A DNA stretch of 64,000 nucleotides from Meandrina meandrites (lineage: Eukaryota; Cnidaria; Anthozoa; Scleractinia; Meandrinidae): contig OY855903.1 in the NCBI GenBank assembly GCA_963693305.1, forward strand, positions 30,967,598-31,031,597, written 5' to 3'. The translations under genes were made by a program, and so were the position numbers. Shown in pieces: positions 22,691 through 33,117 of this stretch. The notes under the pieces are model-generated. The model searched no databases. It saw only the letters and a list, made by a program, of their open reading frames with translations, and had not been told where the DNA came from. Position 1 is the first letter of the stretch. Every line of letters starts with the position of its first letter.

Positions 22691-23914
22691 AAAGTTGTCG
22701 ACCCTGTGGGCGTATTTAATTTGATGCAGTTTGATCCACTGCCAGTCACAGTGGATAACGTTAGGCGAGAAACACAGAGAGATCCTGTCTTGGCTCAAGT
22801 ATATGAGATGACCAGTAAAGGTTGGCCACACAACCCTGATCCTGCACTCAACCCTTATTTTGTTCGCAAAGATGAGATCACATTACAATCAGGCTGTCTG
22901 ATGTGGGGTATAAGAGTTGTAGTACCTCCAAAGTTGCACCCTCAAGTTCTCGAGGAACTTCATCAGGGAGATATGGGGGTCGTGAAGATGAAGGCCATAG
23001 CCCGAAGTTACATCTGGTGGCCTGGAATCAACAAGGAAATTGAACTGACTGTCAAGTCCTGCTCAGGTTGCCAACTAACACAGAGAGAGCCCAGTACAGT
23101 ACCAGTACATGTATGGGAGTGGCCTTCGTCCCCCTGGCAACGAATTCACATTGATTTTGCAGGTCTGTTCCTCAACAGTATGTTTTTGGTGGTAGTGGAT
23201 GCACATTCAAGATGGCTAGAGATAGAGAGAATGACTAGTACAACATCAGAGAAGACCATTGAAGTCCTTCAGAAGTTATTTGCCAGATATGGAATACCAG
23301 TCCAGTTGGTAAGCGATAACGGGTCGCAATTTACATCAGAAGAGTTTCAGCAATTCCTTAAGAGAAACGGAATGAAACACATCACTTCAGCACCTTACCA
23401 CCCTGCCACCAACGGGCTAGCAGAACGTGGTGAGGGGAGCTTCAAAAGTGCGATAAAGAGCGAAACTGAAGTGATATCCTTAAACCTTAAGTTGGCAAGA
23501 TTTTTGCTGGCTTATCAGAACACTCCCCACTCAACCACTGGAGAGCCACCATCCCAGTTGTTCTTGGGAAGATGATTACGCACACGACTAGACCTGTTAA
23601 AACCAGATCTCAGCGTCCAGATAAACAACCGTCAGGTAGACCAGTCTGTCACCAAGGGTGGTTCTGTAACACGGCATTTTTCCATTGGCCAGAGAGTAAT
23701 AGCACGAAATTACAATGGGAAATCAAAGTGGGTACCAGGTATTGTGCGTACACAACTAGGACCCCTGTCTTATGAAGTGGAGATTGGGCCTAACTTAGTT
23801 TGGCGTCGAGACCCAGACCAAATCAAAGATTCCAATGTTCCTGTTGCAGACAACCATACACCACTTATCCAGAAATTGCTGTTCCCGCCCCCAGTCGAGT
23901 ACCATGGTGACCAA
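22691..23914 (+). pseudogene. Gypsy integrase, copy 1
   Basis: The zinc-binding region reads LHQGDMG..KSCSGCQ, with the second His of HHCC replaced by Asp. The catalytic core has HIDFAG, VSDNGSQF and GLAER (D, D, E). One TGA (23573-23575) interrupts the frame. A GPY/F-like GPLSYEVEIG module follows before truncation. Confidence 0.8.
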
Positions 23915-24096
23915 ATTCTAAGAACTTCTGGTAATTTAGGTACACAGTGTCATCCAGATTCGATTAAAAGACTGTAATAATAAATTATTACCACCCAATT
24001 ACCCTTTATTTGAGGACGAGGGGGGGGGGGGGGGGGGAATTTGGATGTTTTCTGAAACAACAAGTACACATTTACATTTGTACCTTACCATTCAAG

Positions 24097-24213
24097 ATAT
24101 ATCAAAGCTCAAGGAGATGTTTCCAAGTGAAACTGAAGCTGTCATTGAAAATGTCCTGGACTTCAGCTTAAAAGTGGAAGATGCAATTGATACTCTTGTA
24201 AACAAACCAGCTG
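24097..24213 (+). other. CUE-like exon of the HECT gene (intact copy)
   Basis: Acceptor CATTCAAG and donor GCTG|GTCAGT bound an exon encoding ISKLKEMFPSETEAVIENVL then KVEDAIDTLVNK. This fits the MFP..L pattern of CUE domains, small three-helix ubiquitin binders. It starts in the phase left by the 18695-18740 exon. Confidence 0.55.
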
Positions 24214-24663
24214 GTCAGTACCCATATGAAGTAATATTGAGTTCTTGTCTCATGTCAGTGGGATCTATTTTGTGGTTACATGTAGTATATAGACATTCTA
24301 AAGTAAAATTCATTTGTACAACAATCTACTGAATTAGGAACCCTAGCTTGCCATTTTGTCACTCATATTTTTATAACATTTATGTCAACCTTGAATTTGG
24401 AAAAACGTTCTTATTTGGTACACACAAAAAAAATGTTTTTAAGATATTACTCATACTCCTTTTTTAATTTTGTTCTTGGTTCAAATTTTCTTTCCCTTTT
24501 GCCCTATACTCATCATCATAAATTTATATAAATAAAAAGAAAGGAAATAAACAATTCAATCAAGGATGAAATTAAACCACAACATTAATCTATTCAGCCT
24601 AACCTGGAAAATTGTAAGTTGTTATATGTATAATTTTAAGGCATTGCGGGTGAAGGGGGAGGC

Positions 24664-24762
24664 TGTAGTGTATTTAGCCAGCGGTTGACATTAGGAGCAT
24701 GCGCACTTATGCGCATTCTGTACCATGTGCTTCGATTCGCAATAAAACCAAAATACATGACA
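24664..24762 (+). repeat. Gypsy LTR 2 (99 bp)
   Basis: Identical to LTR 1 by eye; serves as the 5' LTR of the full-length copy. Confidence 0.85.
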
Positions 24763-24763
24763 G

Positions 24764-24777
24764 TGGCGACGAGGATG
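24764..24777 (+). promoter_or_regulatory. Primer-binding site, tRNA-Ser type (copy 2)
   Basis: TGGCGACGAGGATG, same as copy 1. It overlaps the first ATG of the gag region (24775). Confidence 0.7.
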
Positions 24778-25234
24778 AAGTCGGAGGAAAACGTCGAAAA
24801 TATGACTGCTATCGGGAAGATAGAGTTTTGATGAGACACAAGAGAAATGGGAAACTTATGCGGAACGTGTAGAACAGTTTTTCTTAGCAAACAATATTGG
24901 TGAGGACCACCAAGTGCCAAACATGTTAAGCTTGATCGGCAGCAAAACATACAAATTGTTGAGGGACCTTCTTTCACCGGATAAACCACCCTCGAAGAGC
25001 TTCCAAGAGATCGTCACGACCCTTCAGCAACACTTGAGTCCTAAACCATTGGAAATAGCAGAACGCTTTCATTTTTACAAACGAAATCAGCAAGAAGGAG
25101 AAACCGTATTGGCCTACGTAGCAGAACTGAAGAAACTAGCGACTCACCGCAACTTTGGCGCGAACCTTAACGAAGCTTTACGGGATAAATTGGTTTGTGG
25201 CCTTCAAAATATACAGATACAGAAGCAAAACTGA
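24775..25234 (+). pseudogene. Gypsy gag capsid region, copy 2
   Basis: Shares both gag frame changes with copy 1. A single codon difference (AAA for ACA near 24953) is visible in the capsid. Confidence 0.75.
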
Positions 25235-25794
25235 AATACTCCAAGGCTTTGGAGATAGCCGTAGCGATGGAAGCTGCCGTTCGTGATGCCTCAGAATTGC
25301 ACAGTGAGCTGCACGCAGAACCTCGAGTTGACAAGATCTCAGATAACAGCAAACCACCGCCACCGCCACCGCCACCGCCACCGCCACCGAACCTCACGCC
25401 TAAAGTTTGCTATCGATGCGGAGGAGACTCACACGCATCACACAATTGTAGATTCAAGGACCAGACATGTTATCATTGTGGAAAGATTGGCTATATTTCC
25501 AGAGTTTGTAACTCGAGACGACAAGGTAAGCCAAAGCAACCACCCAAAACACCACAAAACACTCCAGTCCATACTGTTCAGTACACGGAAAGTGATGATT
25601 TTGAAGATGTGTTAGGAAGCATAAAGATACACAATGTGAGGAAACCGAGCAGAAATGTAATCTGGGTAGACCTGAAAGTAGAAGGGAAACCGTTGAAAAT
25701 GGAACTGGACACAGGCTCAGCTGTGTCGATCATTCCACATGATTTGTACCAGGAGAAATTTAACGACAAACCCTTGCATAAAACTGAACTATAA
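25195..25794 (+). pseudogene. Gypsy nucleocapsid and protease region, copy 2
   Basis: Same knuckles (second one lacking its His), poly-Pro tract, LDTGS active site and premature TAA (25792-25794) as copy 1. Confidence 0.8.
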
Positions 25795-27387
25795 ACGTTG
25801 AAAACCTACACGGGGGAAAACATTGTTCCCCTGGGAGTGCTTAAGACAAATGTCGAGTACAAAGATCAGCAACCTTTACTGTTGGATCTGTATGTGGTTA
25901 AGAATAAGGGCCCGGTGTTGATGGGAAGGGATTGGCTCTACAAGATATGCCCAGATTGGTATGCTATTAAATCACTGAAAGCTTCACAAACCCCACCAAT
26001 TGCTAAAGAGCGTCTGCAGACCATGCTAGACAAATACTCTGATGTTTTTGAAGATAAACTTGAAACATTCAAATCAGCTAAGGCAAATCTAACCCTAAAA
26101 GAAGATAGCCAAGCTCATTTCTGCAAAGCTCGTGCCGTGCCTGATGCCTTGAGGCCCAAGGTTAAAGAAGAACTGAGAAGACTTCAGAATGAAGGTATTC
26201 TCACAAAAGTCGAGTGGAGCGACTGGGCAACGCCCATTGTACCTGTCCCAAAGAAAGATGGGTCTGTCAGAATTTGTGGTGATTACAAAGGAACAGTGAA
26301 CCCAGAACTACAAGCTGAGCAGTACCCTTTACCCCACATTGAAGATATTTTTGCAAAGCTTAGTGGTGGGCAGAAATTCTCAAAGATTGGCCTTCGTCAG
26401 GCATACCACCAACTAGAGATGGAAGAAGATTCCAAGAAATACCTCACCATTAACACACACATGGGTCTGTTTCAGTACAACAGACTGGTGTTTGGCATCA
26501 CATCAGCGCCTGCAATCTGGCAGCGCACCATTGATCAAGTGCTGGAAGGAACATCTGGCACAAGCTGTATCCTTGATGATATGATCATTACTGGCAAGGA
26601 TGATGCAGAACACCTGGCTAACTTAGAAGAAGTTCTGCGACGGCTTCAGCTTCATGGGTTGAGAGCAAACAAGGCAAAATGTGAGTTTTTCAAGGAGAAG
26701 ATAAATTATTGTGGACATGACATCGACAAAGATGGCCTACACAAGTCAGCGGAGAAAGTAGAAGCAGTATTGAATGCGCCACGTCCACATGATGTAGCTG
26801 AAGTGAGATCTTTTCTCGGGCTAATCAATTACTACAACAGGTTCTTGCCTAACCTATCGACAGTAGTACACCCCCTTACACAACTTTTGGAGAAGAATCA
26901 TCAGTGGAAATGGACAGAACAGTGCGAGATAGCATTCCACAAAGTGAAAGAAATGATCACTTCAGAGCAAGTTTTAACGCATTATGATCCCAGCCTACCA
27001 CTAAGGCTTGCTTGTGATGCATCCCCTGTCTGTATTGGAGCGGTGCTGTCCCACATGATGCACAATGGTACCAAGCGACCCATAGCTTTTGCTTCAAGGA
27101 CACTCACCAAAACTGAGCAAAAGTATGCACAGATTGACAAAGAAGCCTTGTCAATAATCTGGGGGGTAAAGAAGTTCCATATGTATTTGTTTGGCCGCTC
27201 TTTCACATTGTACACAGATCATCAACCCTTAACATCAATCTTTCATCCGCGGAAAGCATCCCTGTGGTCACTGCAGCTCAACTGCAACGTTATGCCTTGC
27301 TCCTGGCGGGCTATGATTACACCATTGAATACAAGAACACTAAAGTTCACAGTAATGCCGATGGTCTTTCCCGCCTTCCACTTGTAA
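25795..27387 (+). pseudogene. Gypsy reverse transcriptase/RNase H, copy 2
   Basis: About 530 codons. The motif-A Asp is replaced by Gly (codon 26389-26391) and the usual Y-x-D-D has Ile first (ILDD, 26569-26580). The RNase H Asp/Glu/Asp blocks are intact. A frameshift near 27245 moves the tether region out of frame. The RT lesion alone should abolish polymerase activity. Confidence 0.85.
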
Positions 27388-27404
27388 AGGAATCAAGAGA
27401 TTAA

Positions 27405-28799
27405 AAAGTTGTCGACCCTGTGGGCGTATTTAATTTGATGCAGTTTGATCCACTGCCAGTCACAGTGGATAACGTTAGGCGAGAAACACAGAGAGATCCT
27501 GTCTTGGCTCAAGTATATGAGATGACCAGTAAAGGTTGGCCACACAACCCTGATCCTGCACCCAACCCTTATTTTGTTCGCAAAGATGAGATCACATTAC
27601 AATCAGGCTGTCTGATGTGGGGTATAAGAGTTGTAGTACCTCCAAAGTTGCACCCTCAAGTTCTCGAGGAACTTCATCAGGGAGATATGGGGGTCGTGAA
27701 GATGAAGGCCATAGCCCGAAGTTACATCTGGTGGCCTGGAATCAACAAGGAAATTGAACTGACTGTTAAGTCCCGCTCAGGTTGCCAACTAACACAGAGA
27801 GAGCCCAGTACAGTACCAGTACATGTATGGGAGTGGCCTTCGTCCCCCTGGCAACGAATTCACATTGATTTTGCAGGTCTGTTCCTCAACAGTATGTTTT
27901 TGGTGGTAGTGGATGCACATTCAAGATGGCTAGAGATAGAGAGAATGACTAGTACAACATCAGAGAAGACCATTGAAGTCCTTCAGAAGTTATTTGCCAG
28001 ATATGGAATACCAGTCCAGTTGGTAAGCGATAACGGGTCGCAATTTACATCAGAAGAGTTTCAGCAATTCCTTAAGAGAAACGGAATGAAACACATCACT
28101 TCAGCACCTTACCACCCTGCCACCAACGGGCTAGCAGAACGTGGTGAGGGGAGCTTCAAAAGTGCGATAAAGAGCGAAACTGAAGTGATATCCTTAAACC
28201 TTAAGTTGGCAAGATTTTTGCTGGCTTATCAGAACACTCCCCACTCAACCACTGGAGAGCCACCATCCCAGTTGTTCTTGGGAAGATGATTACGCACACG
28301 ACTAGACCTGTTAAAACCAGATCTCAGCGTCCAGATAAACAACCGTCAGGTAGACCAGTCTGTCACCAAGGGTGGTTCTGTAACACGGCATTTTTCCATT
28401 GGCCAGAGAGTAATAGCACGAAATTACAATGGGAAATCAAAGTGGGTACCAGGTATTGTGCGTACACAACTAGGACCCCTGTCTTATGAAGTGGAGATTG
28501 GGCCTAACTTAGTTTGGCGTCGAGACCCAGACCAAATCAAAGATTCCAATGTTCCTGTTGCAGACAACCATACACCACTTATCCAGAAGTTGCTGTTCCC
28601 GCCCCCAGTCGAGTACCATGGTGACCAAGTAGCTGAGCTGCCTGAGCAGACAGAAGCCGTCCCACGGGAAACGGGCTTTCGGCCATCCAATCCAGCTGCA
28701 AAACCTTCAGTTAGCAGCCTGCCGAGCCAGATTGAACATGTTCCTGTTAGAAGATACCCTAACAGAGAGAGGAAGCCTCCAGCCCGACTGGACCTTTGA
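27405..28799 (+). pseudogene. Gypsy integrase, copy 2
   Basis: One frame from the TAA at 27402-27404 to TGA at 28797-28799, broken only by TGA 28287-28289. The DDE core is retained. The HHCC region is damaged (H to D, plus C to R private to this copy at KSRSGCQ). The C-terminal tail ends RYPNRERKPPARLDL. Confidence 0.8.
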
Positions 28800-28916
28800 A
28801 CATTGAACTGCCCACTTCTAGGGCTCTGACTTTATTTTTAAGAATAGCATGTTGTGTAGGACTTTTTTTTTCCCCAGAAACTTTTGGGGTACGACACTGG
28901 CTTAAGGGGGAGGAGT

Positions 28917-29015
28917 TGTAGTGTATTTAGCCAGCAGTTGACATTAGGAGCATGCGCACTTATGCGAATTCTGTACCATGTGCTTCGATTCCCAATAAAA
29001 CCAAAATACATGACA
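28917..29015 (+). repeat. Gypsy LTR 3 (3' LTR, 99 bp)
   Basis: TGTAGTG..ATGACA, differing from LTRs 1 and 2 at three positions (G to A, C to A, G to C). Confidence 0.85.
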
Positions 29016-29028
29016 TAGGCATTAATGT

Positions 29029-29083
29029 TAGGTAGGGGTGCTGTCCTTTTAGGTAAGAGTGCTATCCCTAGAGGTAGGGTGCA
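29029..29083. repeat. Short tandem repeat, about 22-bp unit
   Basis: TTAGGTAGGGGTGCTGTCC, TTAGGTAAGAGTGCTATCCC and a partial GAGGTAGGGTGC in tandem, just outside the 3' LTR. Confidence 0.5.
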
Positions 29084-29405
29084 GGCTGTATTTCGTATCA
29101 CAATACAATTCAATTTTATTGTTTCTATAGTTGATGATAACTGGGAACCTATCAGCAACAGAAGGTATGTATTATTTGTAATCTTGCCTAATTAAGACTC
29201 CTCCCAGCATGTCTGAGGGTCTCAACAGGGTTGCAGGGTTACCTGTTAATGTATTAGCAAACCGTTGCTGATATGATTTGTGCCTAGTCAGTCAGTCATA
29301 AATTATTGTTAGAATTGTAAGAAGTAGAACAGCAACAACAATAATAGTAATGATAATAAAAGTGGTAGTGATAGTGACATTTATTATTGCTTGGACTTGT
29401 TTAAG

Positions 29406-30338
29406 GTATGCCTGCTGATGACATTCTCGAGACATTTAAACAAAGTGTTGTTAAAGATACTGGTCCAACTATGGCAATTACCTTCAACCGATCAAAGAAG
29501 GCAATTCGGGAACTTTGCAGAATTTACAAGAACAGCTCCGGTAAGCTTTTAAGGCCATCAGTGGTGTACTTTGATTTCAGCAGTGGAGAGGATGAAGAAT
29601 ATGAGGAGGAAGCAGCAGATGTGGGTGCACCTTTGAAAGAGTTTCTTACAATTGCTACACAAACAGTGCTTTCATCCACAGATCCTCAACTATTTGAATG
29701 GGATGATGACCACAAACTGCCACTTCACTCACAACAGCTGGTCCTACATGGGTACTTTAGAATGGCAGGAGAAATTAGGGCACATGCTATCATCCATGGA
29801 CAGGTGTGGATTATTGGTTGAGCAAAGCCTGTGAAAGAGTTTCTGTCTACTGGTTGTGCTGAATGAGCCTCGCAACTTATCTGTTTAAAAGATGTTGCAG
29901 ATGTAAATGTATATGAGGTGTTGAAGCGCATGGCTACACCTACATGTAATGAAGAAGATATCACTTCCTTGAATTCAGAGGATATGGTTACTAACCTGAT
30001 GGGTGAAATTGGAGTTATTGCAGCAATCTTGACTGTTAATAATGCAGCACAAGTTGCTTATGAAATCATGGGGTATCAAGTGGTTCATAAGAGAATGAGA
30101 GAATTGGAGGAAATGAGGAAAGAAGTTGACACTCTACAGCTTAGTACCTTGTTAAACTGTCATCCCAAAGAAACCTCTTTGGTATTTCTCACAGTAGACG
30201 ATGCTGCCATTGATGCTGAGGTGTTGCTAAAGAGGGTATCTATGGATTCCACCACTACACTAAGTATCAGAATCAACACTGCCTACATGTTCCTTCTCGA
30301 CTACCTTCGAAAGGTGTGCAAGAGAACAGAGCCACAGG
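29406..30338 (+). pseudogene. HECT N-lobe exon
   Basis: After acceptor GTTTAAG the frame reads MPADDILETFKQ, ITFNRSKKAIRELCRIY, RPSVVYFDFSSGEDEEYEEE, GAPLKEFLTIATQ and GEIRAHAIIHG. This is the HECT N-lobe order of an E2-binding lobe with a (D/G)xGAPxxEFL block. In-frame TGA codons at 29819-29821 and 29864-29866 truncate it, yet the frame then stays open for about 157 codons to a CAGG|GTATGT donor. Two nonsense codons in an otherwise continuous frame indicate recent decay. Confidence 0.65.
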
Positions 30339-30498
30339 GTATGTCTACAGTAGTCAAAGAGAAGTGCATAGTGCTGTTTAATAAATAAACCGCAGTGACA
30401 CATGTGCCAACAAATGCTTCTGATTTGCAAAACATTTTTGGTGTATATAGAAACAGAATGGAACTTTGATCCAATATCATAATATTGTTATCTTGCAG

Positions 30499-30725
30499 AA
30501 ATTGGGATTAAGACAGTGTTCACATTTATCACAGGCTCCCCACTGATGCCAAAGGAAATAGTCATCAAATTCTTGCCTGAGGACAGCAAAACTTTTTCCT
30601 TGCCAGATCCTGGCACCTGTACCAAGGAGCTCAAAATTTCAACATGTCATACTACTTACGAAAAATTTCAATCAGCGTTTGATACAACTGTAAGAGTACA
30701 AGGGAAAGGGTTTGGAAGAGCCTAG
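30499..30725 (+). other. HECT C-lobe terminal exon
   Basis: Acceptor TCTTGCAG; phase matches the preceding donor. Reads TVFTFITGSPLMPKEIVIKF, then DPGTCTKELKIS, then GKGFGRA and TAG. The Cys of GTC is at the position of the HECT catalytic Cys, and the aromatic residue near the C-terminus typical of active HECTs is present (GFG). Confidence 0.65.
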
Positions 30726-31764
30726 TCATCACTGTCTGGGGTTGCAAATTCGTGCAGTGAAAGCAAGTTGAAGTTATTCCTTGTTAATGGAGGCCACTTT
30801 AGTTATGTTGTTGTGAACAAGGCAGGATGTACATTCCCATTACTACCATTTGCAAGCTACCAAGAATAACTAACTTTTTTCGCATCTGTTCAGGCACAAA
30901 ACATAAAAGTTTGTCTAGGCAAGTTACATGTACTGCACTTGTCAAAAGTTTTCTTTGCTCATTTATATGGTAAATATGGTAAATGTGTTCTGCCCAGTAA
31001 TATGAGTAAATGATTTTAATCTAAGTGATTGAGAAGGCTAAACAAACTTGCATTTTCATAGTTGAAAAACATGCAAATAATTTAGCTGTTTATGGTAGCT
31101 TGAAAGTCTGGCAAAGTGTTAGTAGAGCTATATTCGATCACTAGCTTTCTGCCCAAAACAATGTTTATTTGTTATAACAACGGCATAGCATAACTCTTAC
31201 TCAGTGACTGACTTATCATTTTTCTACTAGACTGCAGCAAAAGTAGTTTATTGCTAAGTTTTGGCATTTTGTGTCCATGCATGCGCCAAAGGCTATCAAT
31301 CGAAAAAGTTTGACTGCCCTTGAGCCAGTCAGATGGTGAGGTAACCTAACTGCCTGTCACTTAGTTAGGCTAATAGCATTAGTTCATGTTGTTGTTAATC
31401 CCACTGTTGAAGCAACTGAGATGTTGTTGTTTTTAATGATTATCAGAGCTTGAATATTGGTCAAATTAAATTGCAAAGGTACTGAAACTATTATTTTTAG
31501 TGGGATGTGGCAAATATATATGATTGATGCAGTTAATCCCATGACAATATTATTTAATTTTGTGATAAAAGCTGTGTCCTTTTTTACCCTAACATAAACG
31601 ATATACCACAGCAAAAGAATGACTTCAACCCCCATATTGGAACAGGAGTGTCAGTACAATTTCTTGGGGATGTCCGCAGGCCAGTGTGAACATCGCGGTC
31701 TCAACCTGGTTTGGGTCATTGTTAACTATTAAAAATATGCGTGCTTGTATTTCTCAAAAGACAA
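30726..31764. other. No gene seen
   Basis: AT-rich 3' flank of the HECT gene; only short chance ORFs. Confidence 0.3.
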
Positions 31765-32757
31765 GATGGAGTGTTCTCAAGCAATAATGAACACAGCAAG
31801 GGAAGCTAAAGACAATAACCTGAACATCAGGGAAAGCTTGAGAAAGGTTGGTTCAGCATTTTTGTCTTGTAGAGAAGTTAGCACCCAAGAATGCATTTAC
31901 AGATGCATGCCTGAGCTTTAGCTACAAAAGACCTTTCCTTCCACAGTGTTTGTAAATACTGGTTTACCAAAAAAAAGATGCCAAGTGGCTAAATCTCGAG
32001 AGGAAATTGAAGCTTTGGATGACAACAGTACTGACATTCTCACGTAAAACGTAATGGAATGATACAGCGATCGGCCAAATATTGTTGACCAATTATGCTT
32101 AGCTGAATTTGCAGCTTGCTACTATAAAGACTATAAAAAAGGCCCTGATGAATTTAATGATGTTCAGCCAAATGCACTTTCAGATGATTTAGTGGAATTG
32201 AACCATATCTCTAATTGTGAATCAGTTCCTCCAACAGTTAAGCTCGATAATGGACAAGAAGTAATGAAGCGTCGTAAGATTAACGCTGTAATAAGATTCC
32301 ACACACCCAGCAAGCCCAAAGAGCCTGAAAAATTTTTCCACCATTTACTAATACTATACTTTCCACGGCGAACAGAAACTGATCTTCTTGGTTATGATCA
32401 CTTATATTCAAGAAAGTTCCAGGAGCTTGAAGTTTTTAGTAAAGTAGAAACAAACAGGAGAACGTTTCAACCAAATACTGAGGCTATTGACACTGTGTTA
32501 CAGTTGGTTAGGAAGAATTGAGTGAGAGATCTTCAATCATAGGATACTATTAATGATCAAGAAAACGATGACTTGTCAACAGAAACAATGAACGGCATAG
32601 ACGATGAATGTGCAGCTGACGATTTACCTGAGGAAGTGGTATCACTAACACCTGAAAGGAGCAAAAGATTTGCAGGAATAGCTACTTATAACCAGCCATC
32701 TGCTATAAGAGATGAGGAATTATCTGGTGCTGTAATTTATGATGTCGTGCTGTCTTG
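31765..32757 (+). pseudogene. Helitron Rep/helicase fragment
   Basis: Ordered blocks across frame changes: MECSQAIMNTAREAKDNNLN, SCREVSTQECIYRCMPELW (a Helitron replicase block), DDNSTDIL, LCLAEFAACYYKDY, MKRRKINAVIRFHTPSKPKE, FFHHLLILYFPRRTETDLLG (32192-32521) and an acidic segment. They match the region between the HUH replicase and the Pif1-like helicase of animal Helitrons from family knowledge. Several stops (for example about 31918, 32044, 32060, 32519) inactivate it. Neither the HUH motif nor the helicase Walker box is present, so it is an internal fragment. Confidence 0.6.
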
Positions 32758-32948
32758 AGCAAACCAACATTTTTATCAGGAAGTCTTCTCGATCATGTTT
32801 ACATTAGATCACATAAATTCAAAGCGTTGATAAAATTGTGATTGGGGTATATTACTCAGATCATGATGCAGTTAAAATCCTCTTTCATTTATAATGCCAA
32901 CAAACGCTGAAGATTAAGCATTTTTTGAAGGCTATAAAATACATTTTG

Positions 32949-32998
32949 CATGCATTTACCCCTTTTGGGCAGGCACATGCTCAAAGGGATTAAATGCG
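32949..32998. other. Imperfect hairpin
   Basis: CATGCATTTACCCCTTTT and CAAAGGGATTAAATGCG are near-complementary arms around a GGGCAGGCACATG loop. It lies 190 bp past the Helitron relic, but no CTRR terminus follows closely. Confidence 0.4.
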
Positions 32999-33117
32999 CA
33001 ACAGATTCTACATACCACTAATATCATATTGTCATTCATCAGATTTTACTTAGTCATTTGTTAGTGACGTATACTATTTATTACTTTTATGATTCACATA
33101 CAACCTTAATATTTCAG

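Larger units (their letters stand above)
19228..23914. repeat. Tandem segmental duplication, unit 1 (4,687 bp)
   Basis: Collinear with 23915-28628 at a constant offset of 4,714 bp in the coding part, with about nine base differences over 3.9 kb (roughly 0.2 percent). Differences include a 25-bp deletion in the CUE exon of this unit, a longer G-tract in unit 2 and four clustered mismatches in the first 15 bp at the breakpoint. The unit contains the end of the LINE, the damaged CUE exon, a 99-bp LTR and most of a gypsy internal region. Confidence 0.9.
19950..23914 (+). mobile_element. Ty3/gypsy retrotransposon, copy 1 (3'-truncated)
   Basis: LTR 1, primer-binding site, gag, protease, reverse transcriptase, RNase H and integrase in gypsy order. 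The copy stops abruptly after the GPY/F-like region at 23914, where unit 2 of the duplication begins; it has no 3' LTR of its own. Confidence 0.85.
23915..28628. repeat. Tandem segmental duplication, unit 2 (4,714 bp)
   Basis: Second unit of the 4.7-kb duplication. The junction ..GTGACCAA|ATTCTAAG at 23914/23915 joins integrase 3' sequence directly to LINE sequence with two-base microhomology. Confidence 0.9.
24664..29015 (+). mobile_element. Ty3/gypsy retrotransposon, copy 2 (full length, defective)
   Basis: 4,352 bp bounded by 99-bp LTRs that differ at three positions. The 3' LTR is preceded by a purine-rich tract (AAGGGGGAGGAG). The flanks GAGGC (left) and TAGGC (right) may be a one-mismatch 5-bp target duplication. 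It lies in the intron between the CUE and HECT exons. Confidence 0.85.
17510..30725 (+). pseudogene. Decayed HECT-type E3 ubiquitin ligase gene (zinc finger - CUE - HECT), interrupted by retroelements
   Basis: Small exons in order on the plus strand define one gene: a C2HC-like finger (17510-17591), two acidic/Lys-rich linker exons (18294-18378, 18695-18740), a CUE-like exon (damaged copy 19409-19500, intact copy 24097-24213), then the HECT N-lobe (29406-30338) and C-lobe (30499-30725). HECT ligases take ubiquitin on a C-lobe Cys and pass it to substrates; CUE domains bind ubiquitin. The architecture recalls the G2E3-like HECT genes amplified in some invertebrates. Phases agree across most junctions. 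Two in-frame TGA codons in the N-lobe, and a CUE exon duplicated with the gypsy block, indicate a pseudogene. The 5' exons may lie upstream of 17510 unseen. Confidence 0.6.

Noticed and set aside
25792..25794. Programmed stop-codon readthrough in the gypsy protease
   Set aside because: The TAA lies inside the protease rather than between gag and pol and sits among other lesions, so simple inactivation is more likely.
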